From NCBI GenBank assembly GCA_014378915.1, contig JACMMS010000085.1:1-48927 (forward strand): a DNA stretch of 48,927 nt. Reading direction: 5' to 3'. Shown in pieces: positions 16,441 through 25,637 of the stretch. Within the stretch, counting starts at the first letter, position 1; every line of letters starts with the position of its first letter. This DNA is from Methylophilaceae bacterium (lineage in GTDB: Bacteria > Pseudomonadota > Gammaproteobacteria > Burkholderiales > Methylophilaceae). The notes below the pieces were generated by a model. That model was not told where the DNA came from, made no database searches, and saw only the letters and a list, made by a program, of their open reading frames with translations. The translations under genes were made by a program, and so were the position numbers.

Positions 16441-17900
16441 GTGCAAGGCACCACTTCTGACGATGGGAAAAGCACGCTAGTAGCGGGGCAATGCCGTGTA
16501 TTATGTCGTAGAGGTTTGAAAGTCGTGCCGTTTAAGCCGCAAAACATGGCGTTAAATTCTGCGGTAACAGTGGATGGTGGCGAGATTGACCGAGCGCAGG
16601 CGGTTCAGGCCGAGGGTTGTGGGTTAACCTCACATACCGATATGAATCCGGGGCTACTCAAACCCAATTCTGATAGAGGTTGCCAAGTAATTATTCATGG
16701 CAAAGTAGTTGGCAACCAAGAAGCATGCGCTTACCACGACTATAAAAAAAATAGCGTTTGGTGCGGTAATGGCCTCATGGCAGCCCCGCTGAAATTAATC
16801 TGCGGGACGGTGATATTGCCAATTTGGGCCTTGCTGATGCAGCCAATTGCCCGGTAATTTTAATCGCAGATATTGATCGAGGTGGCGTGTTTGCAAATAT
16901 TGTTGGTACACTTGCACTGCTAAGCGAATCTGAACTTCAGCGCGTTATTGGTTTTGTGATTAATCATTTTCGCGGCGATATTGCTTTATTGCAATCTGGC
17001 CTAGACTGGCTAGAAGCTGAAACTGGCAAGCCAGTATTCGATGTATTACCTTACTTACATGGTTTGCATATAGAAGCAGAAGATGCAGTGCCATCAAACA
17101 TATCTAATACTAATATAAGTGCGGCAAATATAGACACAGCCAACAACTTGAGCGCGACCAATCAACTAAAAATTATCGTACCAATTTTGCCACATTTTTC
17201 TAACCACACAGATTATGATGCGCTGCGCTTGAATTCTCATGTTAATTTCCAATTTGTAAAAATCTCAGACAACATACCACTAGTCGATTTAATTATTCTG
17301 TCTGGCAGTAAAAATGTGCGGGGTGATTTAGCGCATTTACGTTAGTTTGGTTGGATGATCGCGATTACCAAGTACCTGCGTTATGGCGGCAAATTACTTG
17401 GTATTTGTGGTAGATTTCAGATGCTGGGCGAGACGATTCATGACCCTTATGCACTGGAAGGCATAGCTGGAACCAATACAGGCCTAGGATTTTTAGAGAT
17501 GCAAACCACGTTACAGCTAAGCAAACAACTGAAATTAGTACAAGGTAAACTCGCTTTTGCCGATGCTAAAATTACTGGCCATTAAATTTATATGGGTGTA
17601 TCCACTGGCAAAGCGCTTAATAATCCTGCGCTATATTTAGTAGATAACTTCGGTTTATTAAATGGCTAAGGTGACAAAGCAGAAGGCGCAATATCGGCCG
17701 ATAACCAAATTGCTGGTACCTATTTGCATGGTCTGTTTGACCACGTAGAATCAACTCAAGCTTGGCTAACATGGGCAGGGCTCGATGCTGAGGTAATTAA
17801 ATTTGATTACACCGCAATTCGCGAAGCAAGCTTGAATCGTTTAGCAGATTGCTTAGAATTGCAATTAGATTTGGAAAAGCTCGATCCGCTTATTAAGTGA
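16441..17900 (+). pseudogene. cobQ: Cobyric acid synthase CobQ/CbiP, multiply disrupted
   Basis: The glutamine-dependent amidase sequence can be followed from [11 protein letters not shown] (P-loop) through [12 protein letters not shown] and LLKPNSD. The frame is lost and about 20 codons of the middle are missing near 16740-16790. It resumes as [19 protein letters not shown], and is then cut by TAG 17343, TAA 17583 and TAA 17667. The glutaminase nucleophile region reads GICGRFQML where GICGGYQML is usual. No good start exists upstream: an open frame reaches back to TAA near 16400 without ATG. The end, LHGLFDHVESTQAW, is clear. Substitutions at conserved sites indicate long-standing loss. Confidence 0.93.
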
Positions 17901-18043
17901 TGTTTAGTGAATGAGGGAATGATTTCTGTAGGAAAATTCTGACATTAAATTAAGTAATTAGCTGATAATCACTTGTCAAAATTTTAAAGACAATATATAC
18001 GTAGTACTTAATCTAATTGAATATATTTTCGGAGTTATAAAAA

Positions 18044-18178
18044 ATGACTAACTTATTAAAAATAGTTTTGGTTGCCTTATTTGCGTTTTCAATCACCGCT
18101 TGTAACACGATGTCAGGTGCTGGCAAGGACATCCAAAAAGGTGGTGAGAAGTTAGAAAACGCTGCTGACAAAAAATAG
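18044..18178 (+). CDS. Entericidin-like small lipoprotein
   Basis: 44 residues: MTNLLKIVLVALFAFSITAC is a signal peptide with lipobox ITAC (Cys20), then NTMSGAGKDIQKGGEKL and a Lys/Ala tail. This is the entericidin A/B (ecnA/B) pattern, in which the mature peptide is a short helix anchored to the outer membrane. The CGGAG ribosome site is 10 bases before the ATG. It lies between the cobQ remnant and cobU, convergent with the latter, sharing a 12-bp-stem hairpin as terminator. Known entericidins are stress-induced membrane-active peptides; their role in betaproteobacteria is unclear. Intact amid pseudogenes. Confidence 0.9.
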   Translation: MTNLLKIVLVALFAFSITACNTMSGAGKDIQKGGEKLENAADKK

Positions 18179-18199
18179 TATTTTTTACAAAGCACTAAC

Positions 18200-18237
18200 G
18201 GCTAATCATTTGCATAACTATTATAAAATGATTAGCC
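18200..18237. terminator. Bidirectional terminator hairpin
   Basis: Perfect 12-bp stem GGCTAATCATTT / AAATGATTAGCC with a 14-base loop between the convergent entericidin-like gene and cobU. Flanks are A/T-rich on both sides. Confidence 0.65.
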
Positions 18238-18257
18238 ATATATAACAAATTTTTAAC

Positions 18258-18788
18258 TTAGATTTGTTTTAACTTCAGCGGCAATCCTGCTGCTACAAAT
18301 GTAACCACATCACAAATTTTCGCAACTGCTTGGTTTAATCGACCTTGCTCATCTCGAAAATGCCGATTGATTTCTCCCAACGGTACTATGCCCATACCCA
18401 CTTCATTAGATACCAAAACGACATTTCCAGTAATGCCTACTAAAGCCTCCAAGAAAGTTGACCTCTCTTTTGACCAATCTACACCTTCTTTTGGCGCACA
18501 TTCAGGACAAATGCTCTGAGCCAGCCACAACGTTAAGCAATCTACAATGATAAAATTATTGGGGTTAGCATAAATGTTAAGTGTAGCGGCTAAGTTAAAC
18601 GGTACTTCTACAATTTGCCAATCTGCTGGGCGGCGCTCTTTGTGATGCTCAATACGCTGCCTGAACTCATCATCATATACTTGCGCAGTGGCAATATAAG
18701 TGACACTCAAGCCAGAGTCTTTTGCTAATTTCTCTGCATACGCACTTTTACCAGAGCGTGCACCACCAATAATTAAATGTGTTGCCAT
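18258..18788 (-). CDS. cobU: Adenosylcobinamide kinase/guanylyltransferase CobU
   Basis: 176 residues from ATG 18788, which overlaps the preceding stop (TAATG); an earlier in-frame start lies within the upstream gene. CobU phosphorylates adenosylcobinamide and then makes the GDP derivative used by CobS. P-loop GGARSGKSAYAE (residues 7-18), the His that becomes guanylylated in IEHHKERRPADW, and DCLTLWLA then SNEVGMGIVP all match the family. It is the last gene of the riboswitch-led minus-strand group. It allows salvage of cobinamide, and is intact. Confidence 0.96.
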   Translation of the reverse strand: MATHLIIGGARSGKSAYAEKLAKDSGLSVTYIATAQVYDDEFRQRIEHHKERRPADWQIVEVPFNLAATLNIYANPNNFIIVDCLTLWLAQSICPECAPKEGVDWSKERSTFLEALVGITGNVVLVSNEVGMGIVPLGEINRHFRDEQGRLNQAVAKICDVVTFVAAGLPLKLKQI

Positions 18789-19582
18789 TATTGCGTCTCT
18801 TCTCGTTCTTGCCATTCTTTAATAATACTTACCAATTGGACTAAACCATGCGTGATCACTGATGGCCCAGGTTGTAAAATATCTGCAGATTTTATTTCAC
18901 GTACAAAACCATTTTTTATAGCCGGTATTGCATCCCAGCCTTCACGCATGGCGACTACTTCGGGCTGAAATTTCTTGCCGCACCATGAACCAATAATAAT
19001 GTCCGGCATACGCGCTAATACTTGTGTGGGCGTAACAATACGGTTAGCCGCTGAATGTTGAGTGATGAGCTCGGGAAAGCAATCTTGCCCGCCCGCAATC
19101 GCAATTATCTCCGCTGCCCAGCGGATACTACACATCATGGGCTCATCCCACTCTTCAAAATATACAATAGGCTTGCGTACGGTTTTACTTGCAGTTTTGC
19201 GTATAAGTTCAATCTGTTGCGTCAGCGTGTTCACCAATTGTTGGGCTTTATCTAAGACGCCAACGAGCAAGCCTGTGGTAAGTATCATGCGCAAAATCTC
19301 ATCTACACTGCGCTGATTAAATACATGGACTTCTACCCCTGCTTTGATGAGCGCTGCGGCAATATCTGCTTGTAGATTAGAAAATCCTAACACTAAATCT
19401 GGTTGTAATGACAAAATTTTATCTATTTTAGCAGTGGTAAATGCAGAAACTTTAGGTTTCTCTTTACGAGCAATAGCGGGGCGTGTGGTGTAGCCAGAAA
19501 TACCGACAATACGGTCTTGCTCGCCAAGCGCGTAGAGCACTTCGACAGTTTCAGTAGTTAAACAGACAATACGTTGATACAT
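18788..19582 (-). CDS. btuF: BtuF-like cobalamin-binding protein without signal peptide
   Basis: 264 residues of the helical-backbone (class III) periplasmic binding fold: RIVCLTTETVEVLYALG at the N-terminus, VSAFTTAKIDKILSLQPDLV, the long linking helix around 100-130, then MPDIIIGSWCG. BtuF family members hand B12 to BtuCD. Here the protein begins directly with the mature fold (MYQRIVCL) and has no signal peptide. No btuC or btuD is nearby, so it may bind corrinoid in the cytoplasm or use an unlinked system. It is coupled to cobU by a one-base overlap. The gene symbol refers to family, not proven role. Confidence 0.85.
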   Translation of the reverse strand: MYQRIVCLTTETVEVLYALGEQDRIVGISGYTTRPAIARKEKPKVSAFTTAKIDKILSLQPDLVLGFSNLQADIAAALIKAGVEVHVFNQRSVDEILRMILTTGLLVGVLDKAQQLVNTLTQQIELIRKTASKTVRKPIVYFEEWDEPMMCSIRWAAEIIAIAGGQDCFPELITQHSAANRIVTPTQVLARMPDIIIGSWCGKKFQPEVVAMREGWDAIPAIKNGFVREIKSADILQPGPSVITHGLVQLVSIIKEWQEREETQ

Positions 19583-19739
19583 TTGGGGATCTCTACAAAT
19601 TCAAGTTTTTAAGTCAAACAAGGACAGACAAAAAATAATGACACCGCATATATCTGATCTATGTGGAATTATTTTTTATGAGCAACGCAGTGTGACGACC
19701 AAAATTGAGTTTCAAAACTTAAATTGACAGGTGTGCCCA

Positions 19740-20399
19740 TTATTTAATCCAAGTGTTTTCTGAAACTAGCTCGCTCAATGGTGTCTGCGTTGTCCAGCCA
19801 GTTTCGACCAGCATGGGTAGCTCATAAAATTTTTCTACATGGCCCAAACATAATATAGCAATGGGTTTTGCGCCCTGCGGAATTTGCAATAAAGTACTCA
19901 ATTTTGTTGGCTCAAACATACTGACCCAGCCCATGCCTAAACCTTCAGCCCGCGCGGCTAGCCACATGTTTTGTATAGCGCAACTTACAGAGGCTAAATC
20001 CATTTCTGGTAGCGTACGGCGACCAAAAATATGCGCTTCACGATGGTCGCATAATGCAGCAACCAACAACTCCGCACACTGCATAATACCCTCCACTTTT
20101 AGGCGCATAAATTCAGATTCACGCTCATCACTTTCACTATGCCCTAGTGCGTTAGCAGTATTTAGCCGCTCTTCTTGCACTTGTTCGTAAATTGTTTTGC
20201 GCAAACTCAAATCTGTAATACGAATGAAGCGGCATGGTTGCATTAAGCCCACACTCGGCGCATGGTTTGCGGCAGCAAGCAACTTGGCGAGTATTGCAGG
20301 CTCAACAGGTGTAGTCAAAAAGTGGCGCATATCACGGCGCTGCGCGATGACCTTATACACCGCATCAATTTCAGCATCAGAATAACGAAAATTGCTCAT
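19740..20399 (-). CDS. bluB: 5,6-Dimethylbenzimidazole synthase BluB
   Basis: 219 residues from ATG 20399 (MSNFRYSDAEIDAVYKVIAQ); an upstream frame extension lies in cobB. BluB is a flavin-destroying nitroreductase relative that turns FMNH2 into the lower ligand of B12. Diagnostic residues: RRDMRHF carries the catalytic Asp, and GWVSMF the conserved Ser. HAPSVGLMQPCRFI and EMDLASVSCAIQNMWLAAR are family blocks. In the ancestral operon its ATG overlapped the cobB stop (ATGA); this junction is still visible. Intact, so the cell can make its own lower ligand for CobT. Confidence 0.95.
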   Translation of the reverse strand: MSNFRYSDAEIDAVYKVIAQRRDMRHFLTTPVEPAILAKLLAAANHAPSVGLMQPCRFIRITDLSLRKTIYEQVQEERLNTANALGHSESDERESEFMRLKVEGIMQCAELLVAALCDHREAHIFGRRTLPEMDLASVSCAIQNMWLAARAEGLGMGWVSMFEPTKLSTLLQIPQGAKPIAILCLGHVEKFYELPMLVETGWTTQTPLSELVSENTWIK

Positions 20400-21665
20400 G
20401 ATAAAAACAATGCCGCTGTTGCGTTCCAATTTGATGGAAAAAAAAATGAAAAAAACTCGCAGTAATACTGCCATGTTCATATATCGCTTCACCGTTCCCA
20501 TATTTAGCTGTGAATGTTCCTGTAGGTGTTAGTGCTGTTTCAAACACGTCGTAATGAAAAGTATGCGCGTTAATTTTATGTCCATGTAACTCAAGTTGTT
20601 GCGTGCCTATACCTTGCAAGCCGCTGGTGACTTGACTCTGGCTTGGTAGTAAATCAAAAACATTTTCACTATTTATTTGGCTACTTAACTCCATCATGCC
20701 ACCACACTCCGCCAGTATTGGAGTATGGTCATCTAGACCTTGCTGTAGCGCATTTTTCATTGCACTATTTTTTGAGATTTTTGCTACATGTAACTCTGGA
20801 TAGCCGCCGGGTAGCCAAATCGCATCCGCTTGTGGAATTACTGCATCATGCAAAGGTGAAAAATATTGGAAACTTGCGCCCATGGCAACCAGGCAATCTA
20901 CATTAGCGGGGTAAATAAAACAAAAGGCCTCATCACGCGCAATAGCAATGGTTTTGCCCGCTAATAGTTGCGATGCAATACTTTGGGTAGGTGGATTAAA
21001 ACTGGCCAAAGGTAGCAGTGGCAGGTCGCCGCTTTCGCTCAATGCTTTAGCTGCCGCAGCAATTTTTACTTCTAAATTTTCAATTTCAGCAGCACGATGC
21101 AAGCCTAAACGCCGCTCTGGCAAAGCAAAAGTATCATCTTCAAGGAGCGATCCAAACCATGTTAAACGCGCAGGCAGCGCATCTTGTAATAACTTTCCAT
21201 GCCCAATGCTGCCTAGTTTATTGGGAATCACCCCCGCTGGTTTAATCTCAGGATTATAAGAGAGTAAACCTGTGGCCACTGCGCTAAAGGTTTGCGCCTT
21301 GGCATCGGCATCTATGGTCACTAAAACGGGCAAGTTGAACGCAATAGCTAAATCTGCAGAAGAAGGCATGCCCTCGTATAAACCCATCTTACCTTCAATA
21401 ATGATTACATCAGCTGTTTGCGCCGCTTTGTACAGTTGGCTGTACCGTCTTCTAGCCCACACATGCCAAGGTATAAGTTATAAACTGGGTTACCAGATGC
21501 CACTTGTAAAATCATGGGATCTAAAAAATTTGGTTCAGCTTTAAAACATTGCACATTAAATCCGCCATTACCCTAAGGGCGAGCTAACGCGGCGGTGCAT
21601 AAAGTTTTACCTTGCCCTGAAGCAACAGCTGATTCTAAAACTGCAGGGCAGGAAATTGATTTCAT
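20396..21665 (-). pseudogene. cobB: Cobyrinic acid a,c-diamide synthase CobB/CbiA, disrupted
   Basis: The start ATG 21665 reads MKSISCPAVLESAVASGQGK (P-loop). An in-frame TAG follows near 21575 (ALARP-stop-GNGG), and a one-base change in the run GACGGTACAGCCAACTG near 21443 shifts the frame. A long open stretch then follows (YKAAQTADVIIIEGKMGLYE, PVLVTIDADAKAQTF, LAECGGMMELSSQ). At the 3' end a T-run one base short (nine T, near 20440) diverts the last 17 codons. With one extra T it would end ALFLS-TGA, overlapping bluB as ATGA. The enzyme would amidate cobyrinic acid. Three independent lesions make it non-functional. Confidence 0.92.
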
Positions 21666-21677
21666 ATGCCGTGTGTG

Positions 21678-22294
21678 CTAGTGCGTAATATTAAAACTCA
21701 ATACCCACATGGCCTGAACGCCAGCCTGATAAGCGTGTTTAACTAAATTGATTTCACTCACGGTATCGGCAATATCAATCAGCGGTTGCGGTGCACCGCG
21801 TCCAGTAATCACCACGTGCTGCATCTCTGGTCGATTGCTCAAAGCGGTTTTAACTTCATCTGTGCTAAGCCAGCCGTACTTAAGCGCATAGGTAAAATCA
21901 TCTAAAATGATGAGGTCTATGGATTCATCTTGCAAGAAGGTAAAAACCAAAGCACAAGCGGCGCGAGCGGTTAGCAGGTCACGTTCGGCATCCTGAGTTT
22001 CCCAAGTAAATCCCTCACCCATCACATGCCACTTAAGCTTAGGCGATACACGAAAAAAAGCCTCTTCACCAGTATCAGAACAACCTTTAATAAACTGCAC
22101 CACCACAGCTTTTAAGCCGTGACCGAGCGCCCGGGCCAGCAAGCCAAATGCGGCGGTCGACTTACCTTTGCCATTACCTGTATGAATTAAAAGCAGCCCA
22201 CTACTGACTTGGGCTGCTGAGATTGTGCATCTTATGCCGCTTTTTTATGCTGCATACGCGCAGTATAGCGACTTTTTCTTGTGTTATTTTCTAC
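21678..22294 (-). pseudogene. cobO: Corrinoid adenosyltransferase CobO (CobA type), frameshifted N-terminus
   Basis: The C-terminal three quarters is open (ALGHGLKAVVVQFIKG, VVITGRGAPQPLIDIADTVSEI) and preceded in frame by LLLIHTGNGKGKSTAAFG, the CobO P-loop. But the frame has no ATG, GTG or TTG before the P-loop. The expected N-terminus (SRYTARMQHKKA) lies in another frame ending at TAA, so a single-base indel near 22228 split the gene. The internal TTG at 22142 would lose the ATP site. The enzyme adenosylates cobalt. It is probably inactive unless a CTG start at 22186 is used; the N-terminal basic helix would still be missing. Confidence 0.8.
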
Positions 22295-22334
22295 AGCACT
22301 ATTTCTTTAGGGCTAATTAAAAGCTCACTCACAC

Positions 22335-22913
22335 TTAATGAGTGTTAGCAGTGTTTGAGCTTGGCAAGCTAATAATTACGAAGTGTGTCACCCAAGCAAT
22401 ACCCAAATACATCATAGCATAACCTACATAAGGCGTATAATATTGAGCAACACGTTGACTAAACTCCATTATAGACAAAGTGGCCACCTTGTCAGAAAAC
22501 GCATACCAAAAAGCGTTAGATAACACAAAAGCTACGCTTGCTGCAGCCAAGCCAGTGGTTAAATACGGTGCGGAAGCAAATGGTTGCTGATGCCCACTTC
22601 TAGAGTGCTTAGCTAACCAGCGCCCTGCACCCCACACGATTGCATAGGTAGGAATCAAGCCCCAATAGCCAAGCGACATACAATAATCTGAAACACCTTT
22701 CCAACCTAAAGCATAAAAATCCATCGCAAACGCAGCAGCAATCGCCACGCCCAACCAACTCTTGCGCGCAACTAGCAAACCACCTAAAAATAAAACAGCT
22801 AAAGTAGCATCTGGTAAATATACTTTACCACCAAAGTGGTTAGTACGCGTGAGTAAAATCGCGGCAATAAGCCCTAAGCTTAACCATAAAGATTGATTGT
22901 TTTTTAATAACAT
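22335..22913 (-). CDS. btuM: BtuM-like cobalamin membrane transporter
   Basis: 192 residues, about six hydrophobic helices, with ATG 22913 behind the ribosome site CGGAG. It lies between btuB and the cob genes in a B12-riboswitch operon. The sequence fits the BtuM group, solitary ECF-type S components for B12 first characterised from Thiobacillus denitrificans. The key cysteine that binds cobalt and decyanates B12 there (Cys80) has a plausible counterpart at Cys78, in KGVSDYCMSLGYWGLIP. Other marks: YLPDATLAVLFLGG and SNAFWYAFSD. It probably moves cobalamin or cobinamide delivered by BtuB across the inner membrane without an ATPase. Identification rests on topology, context and the Cys motif. 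Confidence 0.8.
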   Translation of the reverse strand: MLLKNNQSLWLSLGLIAAILLTRTNHFGGKVYLPDATLAVLFLGGLLVARKSWLGVAIAAAFAMDFYALGWKGVSDYCMSLGYWGLIPTYAIVWGAGRWLAKHSRSGHQQPFASAPYLTTGLAAASVAFVLSNAFWYAFSDKVATLSIMEFSQRVAQYYTPYVGYAMMYLGIAWVTHFVIISLPSSNTANTH

Positions 22914-23043
22914 GACTTGCTCCGACAGCTTATAAATTTTAGTACTGAATTGTAAACCCTTTTTACTACTACACATAAATACCTACAGATAAAACTTAAC
23001 TTCCGCCATTCTGTTTTATATTGAGAATGGTAGAAGTTGTTGA

Positions 23044-24942
23044 TTATTTGCCTGATGGTTCCCAACGCAGAGATACAAACAAATTAGCACCAGGCGTGTT
23101 GTAAACTGCGGCATTAGGTGAGGTTGCAGTTGCGGTAGAAACTAAAGCATAGTCTTTATCAAGCAGGTTATTCACACGACCTTGAATTTTCCAGTCATTA
23201 TTAATTTTGTAGTCAGCCACAAGATTCAACAGTGCATAACCATTTAACTTGACTGTATTGCCAGCATCATTGTAGCGAAGTGATGAAGCCACTAGTTCTG
23301 TAACAAAACGCCAATCTTGCCAGCTATAGCTTAAATTAGCACTGGCATGACGATTGGCACGGTGCGCTAATGTAGTGTCGTTGGTTTCATCATGTGGAGA
23401 CTGAAAATCAGTGCTGCCTTTTAGTGTCCAACTATCCCATTTTTGGCTAGCCGCTAGAGTTAAGCCTTTAATTTTTGCATTAATATTAATAGGAAAGTAA
23501 TTCGGATCTAATGCAATAAAGTTGTTAATTTTATTTTTGTACAGTGTGGCAGATGCGCTAGTGTTAATAGCCTCGTAATGTATACCTGCCTCTATATTGC
23601 GTGATCGCTCGGCTTTTAGATTAGGGTCGCTGTAAACTCCGAATGCATCTGATGGGTAATACAAATCATTGAAAGTAGGTGCTTTAAATGCCGTGCCAAA
23701 ACTCGCTGAGGCGCGCCAGTTTTGCGTGAGGCTATAAGCGTAAGCTAAGCTAACCGTATTGTTTGTACCGAATTGCGAACTATGGTCACTACGTAAATTT
23801 GCTTGTAGCGTATGGTCAGCTATATTAGCCAAATAGCCAATTAAATAACCATTGCTATTACGCGAGGTTTTATCATATAAAGTATCAGAAATGACGCGTT
23901 GTTCTAATCTATCGTAAGCCAATGTTAGCCTACCTAATGGTAATGTCACATCATTTTGCCAAGAGTATTGACGTTGCTTGGTTTTGAATGAGCCACCAAA
24001 TCCAACATCATATTGATTATTGCTATCGTCAATGCCCTCGCCAGCACTTAGCGTAGAGTGCCAAATAGAAGTAATCTGATTTTTGCTAAAAAAGCTATAA
24101 GCTAACTGAGATGAATTAACATAATTGTTGAATGTATCGCTGCTGTCGTAATTTGCGTGGCTATTGCTGCTAAATACCTGCACACCAAATTCATGCCCTT
24201 GAGCAATTGTATAAGCCAGATAACCAGATGCGGCTAAGTTGCGATAACCGTCTTTATCAGCTTGCGCACCCGTTTTGATATTTTTTGCAGAAAAGCTATC
24301 GGTGTCTGAGCTTGATACATTTAAAGCAAACTGGATATCATTGGCTTTGCCACTTACACCAGCCTCAGCGGTTTTTGTGTCATATGAGCCATAACCAACT
24401 GCTGCATGAAATTGCGGTGCGCCATCGCTTTTTTTAGTGAATATTTGAATAACGCCACCTACAGCATCTTGGCCATATAAGTTAGCAGCCGGACCACGTA
24501 GAATTTCAATTTTTTCAATTTGTGCTAACGGAATATTTTCAAACGACGTTGTGCCAAGCGTCGCAGAGCCAACACGTAATCCGTCAACTAAAACAACCAC
24601 TTGGCTTGCATTTGTGCCTCGTAAAAAAACACTACTAGATGTGCCTTGTCCGCCTGTTGAAGATATTTCAACACCAGGCTGAGTTTGTAATAACTCAATA
24701 AAAGTAGATTGTCCTGCACGCTCTATTTCATCGCTATCTATCACGCTAACATCAGCAATCACATTTTTAAGCGATTGAGGCGTTCTACTAGCGGTCACTA
24801 CAACCTCGTCCGTTTGAAGTTCTGTACTTATTGCTACTATATTTGAATTAGCGGTATCAGCCGCGTAAGTAAGTAACGCATTACTTGAGATTAGCAAGCC
24901 AACTAGCTGTGCTATGGTGGTTTTTCTATTGGTTAAAGCCAT
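23044..24942 (-). CDS. btuB: TonB-dependent vitamin B12 receptor BtuB
   Basis: 632 residues: a signal peptide (ends LLTYAADTA), a TonB box and plug beginning DEVVVTASRTPQSL, plug motifs VLVDGLRVGS and EILRGPAANLYGQDAVGGVI. A beta-barrel follows, ending in the aromatic LFVSLRWEP tail before a short GK. Members of this group import corrinoids across the outer membrane. First gene behind a cobalamin riboswitch, in line with repression by B12. The start ATG 24942 has AAGGGAATGAACAA upstream, next to a strong hairpin (24961-24980). Intact. Confidence 0.95.
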   Translation of the reverse strand: MALTNRKTTIAQLVGLLISSNALLTYAADTANSNIVAISTELQTDEVVVTASRTPQSLKNVIADVSVIDSDEIERAGQSTFIELLQTQPGVEISSTGGQGTSSSVFLRGTNASQVVVLVDGLRVGSATLGTTSFENIPLAQIEKIEILRGPAANLYGQDAVGGVIQIFTKKSDGAPQFHAAVGYGSYDTKTAEAGVSGKANDIQFALNVSSSDTDSFSAKNIKTGAQADKDGYRNLAASGYLAYTIAQGHEFGVQVFSSNSHANYDSSDTFNNYVNSSQLAYSFFSKNQITSIWHSTLSAGEGIDDSNNQYDVGFGGSFKTKQRQYSWQNDVTLPLGRLTLAYDRLEQRVISDTLYDKTSRNSNGYLIGYLANIADHTLQANLRSDHSSQFGTNNTVSLAYAYSLTQNWRASASFGTAFKAPTFNDLYYPSDAFGVYSDPNLKAERSRNIEAGIHYEAINTSASATLYKNKINNFIALDPNYFPININAKIKGLTLAASQKWDSWTLKGSTDFQSPHDETNDTTLAHRANRHASANLSYSWQDWRFVTELVASSLRYNDAGNTVKLNGYALLNLVADYKINNDWKIQGRVNNLLDKDYALVSTATATSPNAAVYNTPGANLFVSLRWEPSGK

Positions 24943-24960
24943 TTGTTCATTCCCTTATGT

Positions 24961-24980
24961 TGCACGCGACCCCGCGTGCA
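24961..24980 (-). promoter_or_regulatory. Hairpin next to the btuB ribosome site
   Basis: TGCACGCG-GGGT-CGCGTGCA on the minus strand, a perfect 8-bp GC-rich stem ending 18 bases before the btuB start codon, immediately ahead of AAGGGAATG. Probably part of the riboswitch expression platform (translation control), since no U-run follows. Confidence 0.55.
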
Positions 24981-25179
24981 GATTTTAAGTATGGGGAGTA
25001 CCGAACAATGCAATAACCAGAACGAATGAGAATTAAACTAGGGAAATACTCCTTAAAAATCAAAATGATAGATTTTTTTAGTATTGAGTTTATATTCAAT
25101 ATCCCGTTTTGATTACCGTCACCCCGCGGTATTTCCAACGACAGCACCCATGTTTAACGGATACTAAATATAATTGTTA

Positions 25180-25430
25180 GGCCGGTCTCCGGGCTTGTAC
25201 GCTTGGATAATTTACCCAGCAGATTTACGCCTTCCCAAGTGTTATAATTGCCTTATTTTAGTAAACATTAGCAATTAGCTTTGCACTCAGTGGCAAAATG
25301 TAAATCGTGACGCACTTACCGTTGCGGGGGCAGCACTGGAGTTGTTAATTTGCTAACTATAATTTAATTAAAAACAGAATTAAACATAAATTTTAGCAAT
25401 ATTTAATGCACCAGTTTCCCAGTTTCATCT
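25180..25430 (-). promoter_or_regulatory. Cobalamin (AdoCbl-type) riboswitch
   Basis: Read on the minus strand, the conserved parts come in order. CTGGGAAACTGGTGCA comes first, then a variable arm, then CCCCCGCAACGGTAAG. The B12-box core GCCACTGAG follows, then TGGGAAGGCG, and AAGCCCGGAGACCGGCC closes the structure. It lies 240 bases ahead of btuB and should shut down btuB-btuM and the downstream cob genes when B12 is plentiful. Confidence 0.95.
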
Positions 25431-25601
25431 TATTGGTCAAACTATCTTGTACAACTTGGCAAGTTTGATTTAAAGACACCTAACAACAAGTTCTCATTGT
25501 AGCGTTTTATTGAGTAACTTAAAAATGCTATTTTTTGAGTAGTACAGAAGAGCATTATGATTAAAACATGTAGTAATACTTTGAAAAATACACGCTAGCT
25601 A

Positions 25602-25631
25602 TTGACTATACTCATTTTTTTACTTTATAGT
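25602..25631 (+). promoter_or_regulatory. Sigma-70 promoter of the zapB-like/zapA pair
   Basis: TTGACT, 18 bases, TATAGT. The expected transcription start, about 7 bases after the -10 box, coincides with the ATG at 25638, and there is no ribosome site, suggesting a leaderless mRNA. Confidence 0.6.
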
Positions 25632-25637
25632 GATTGT

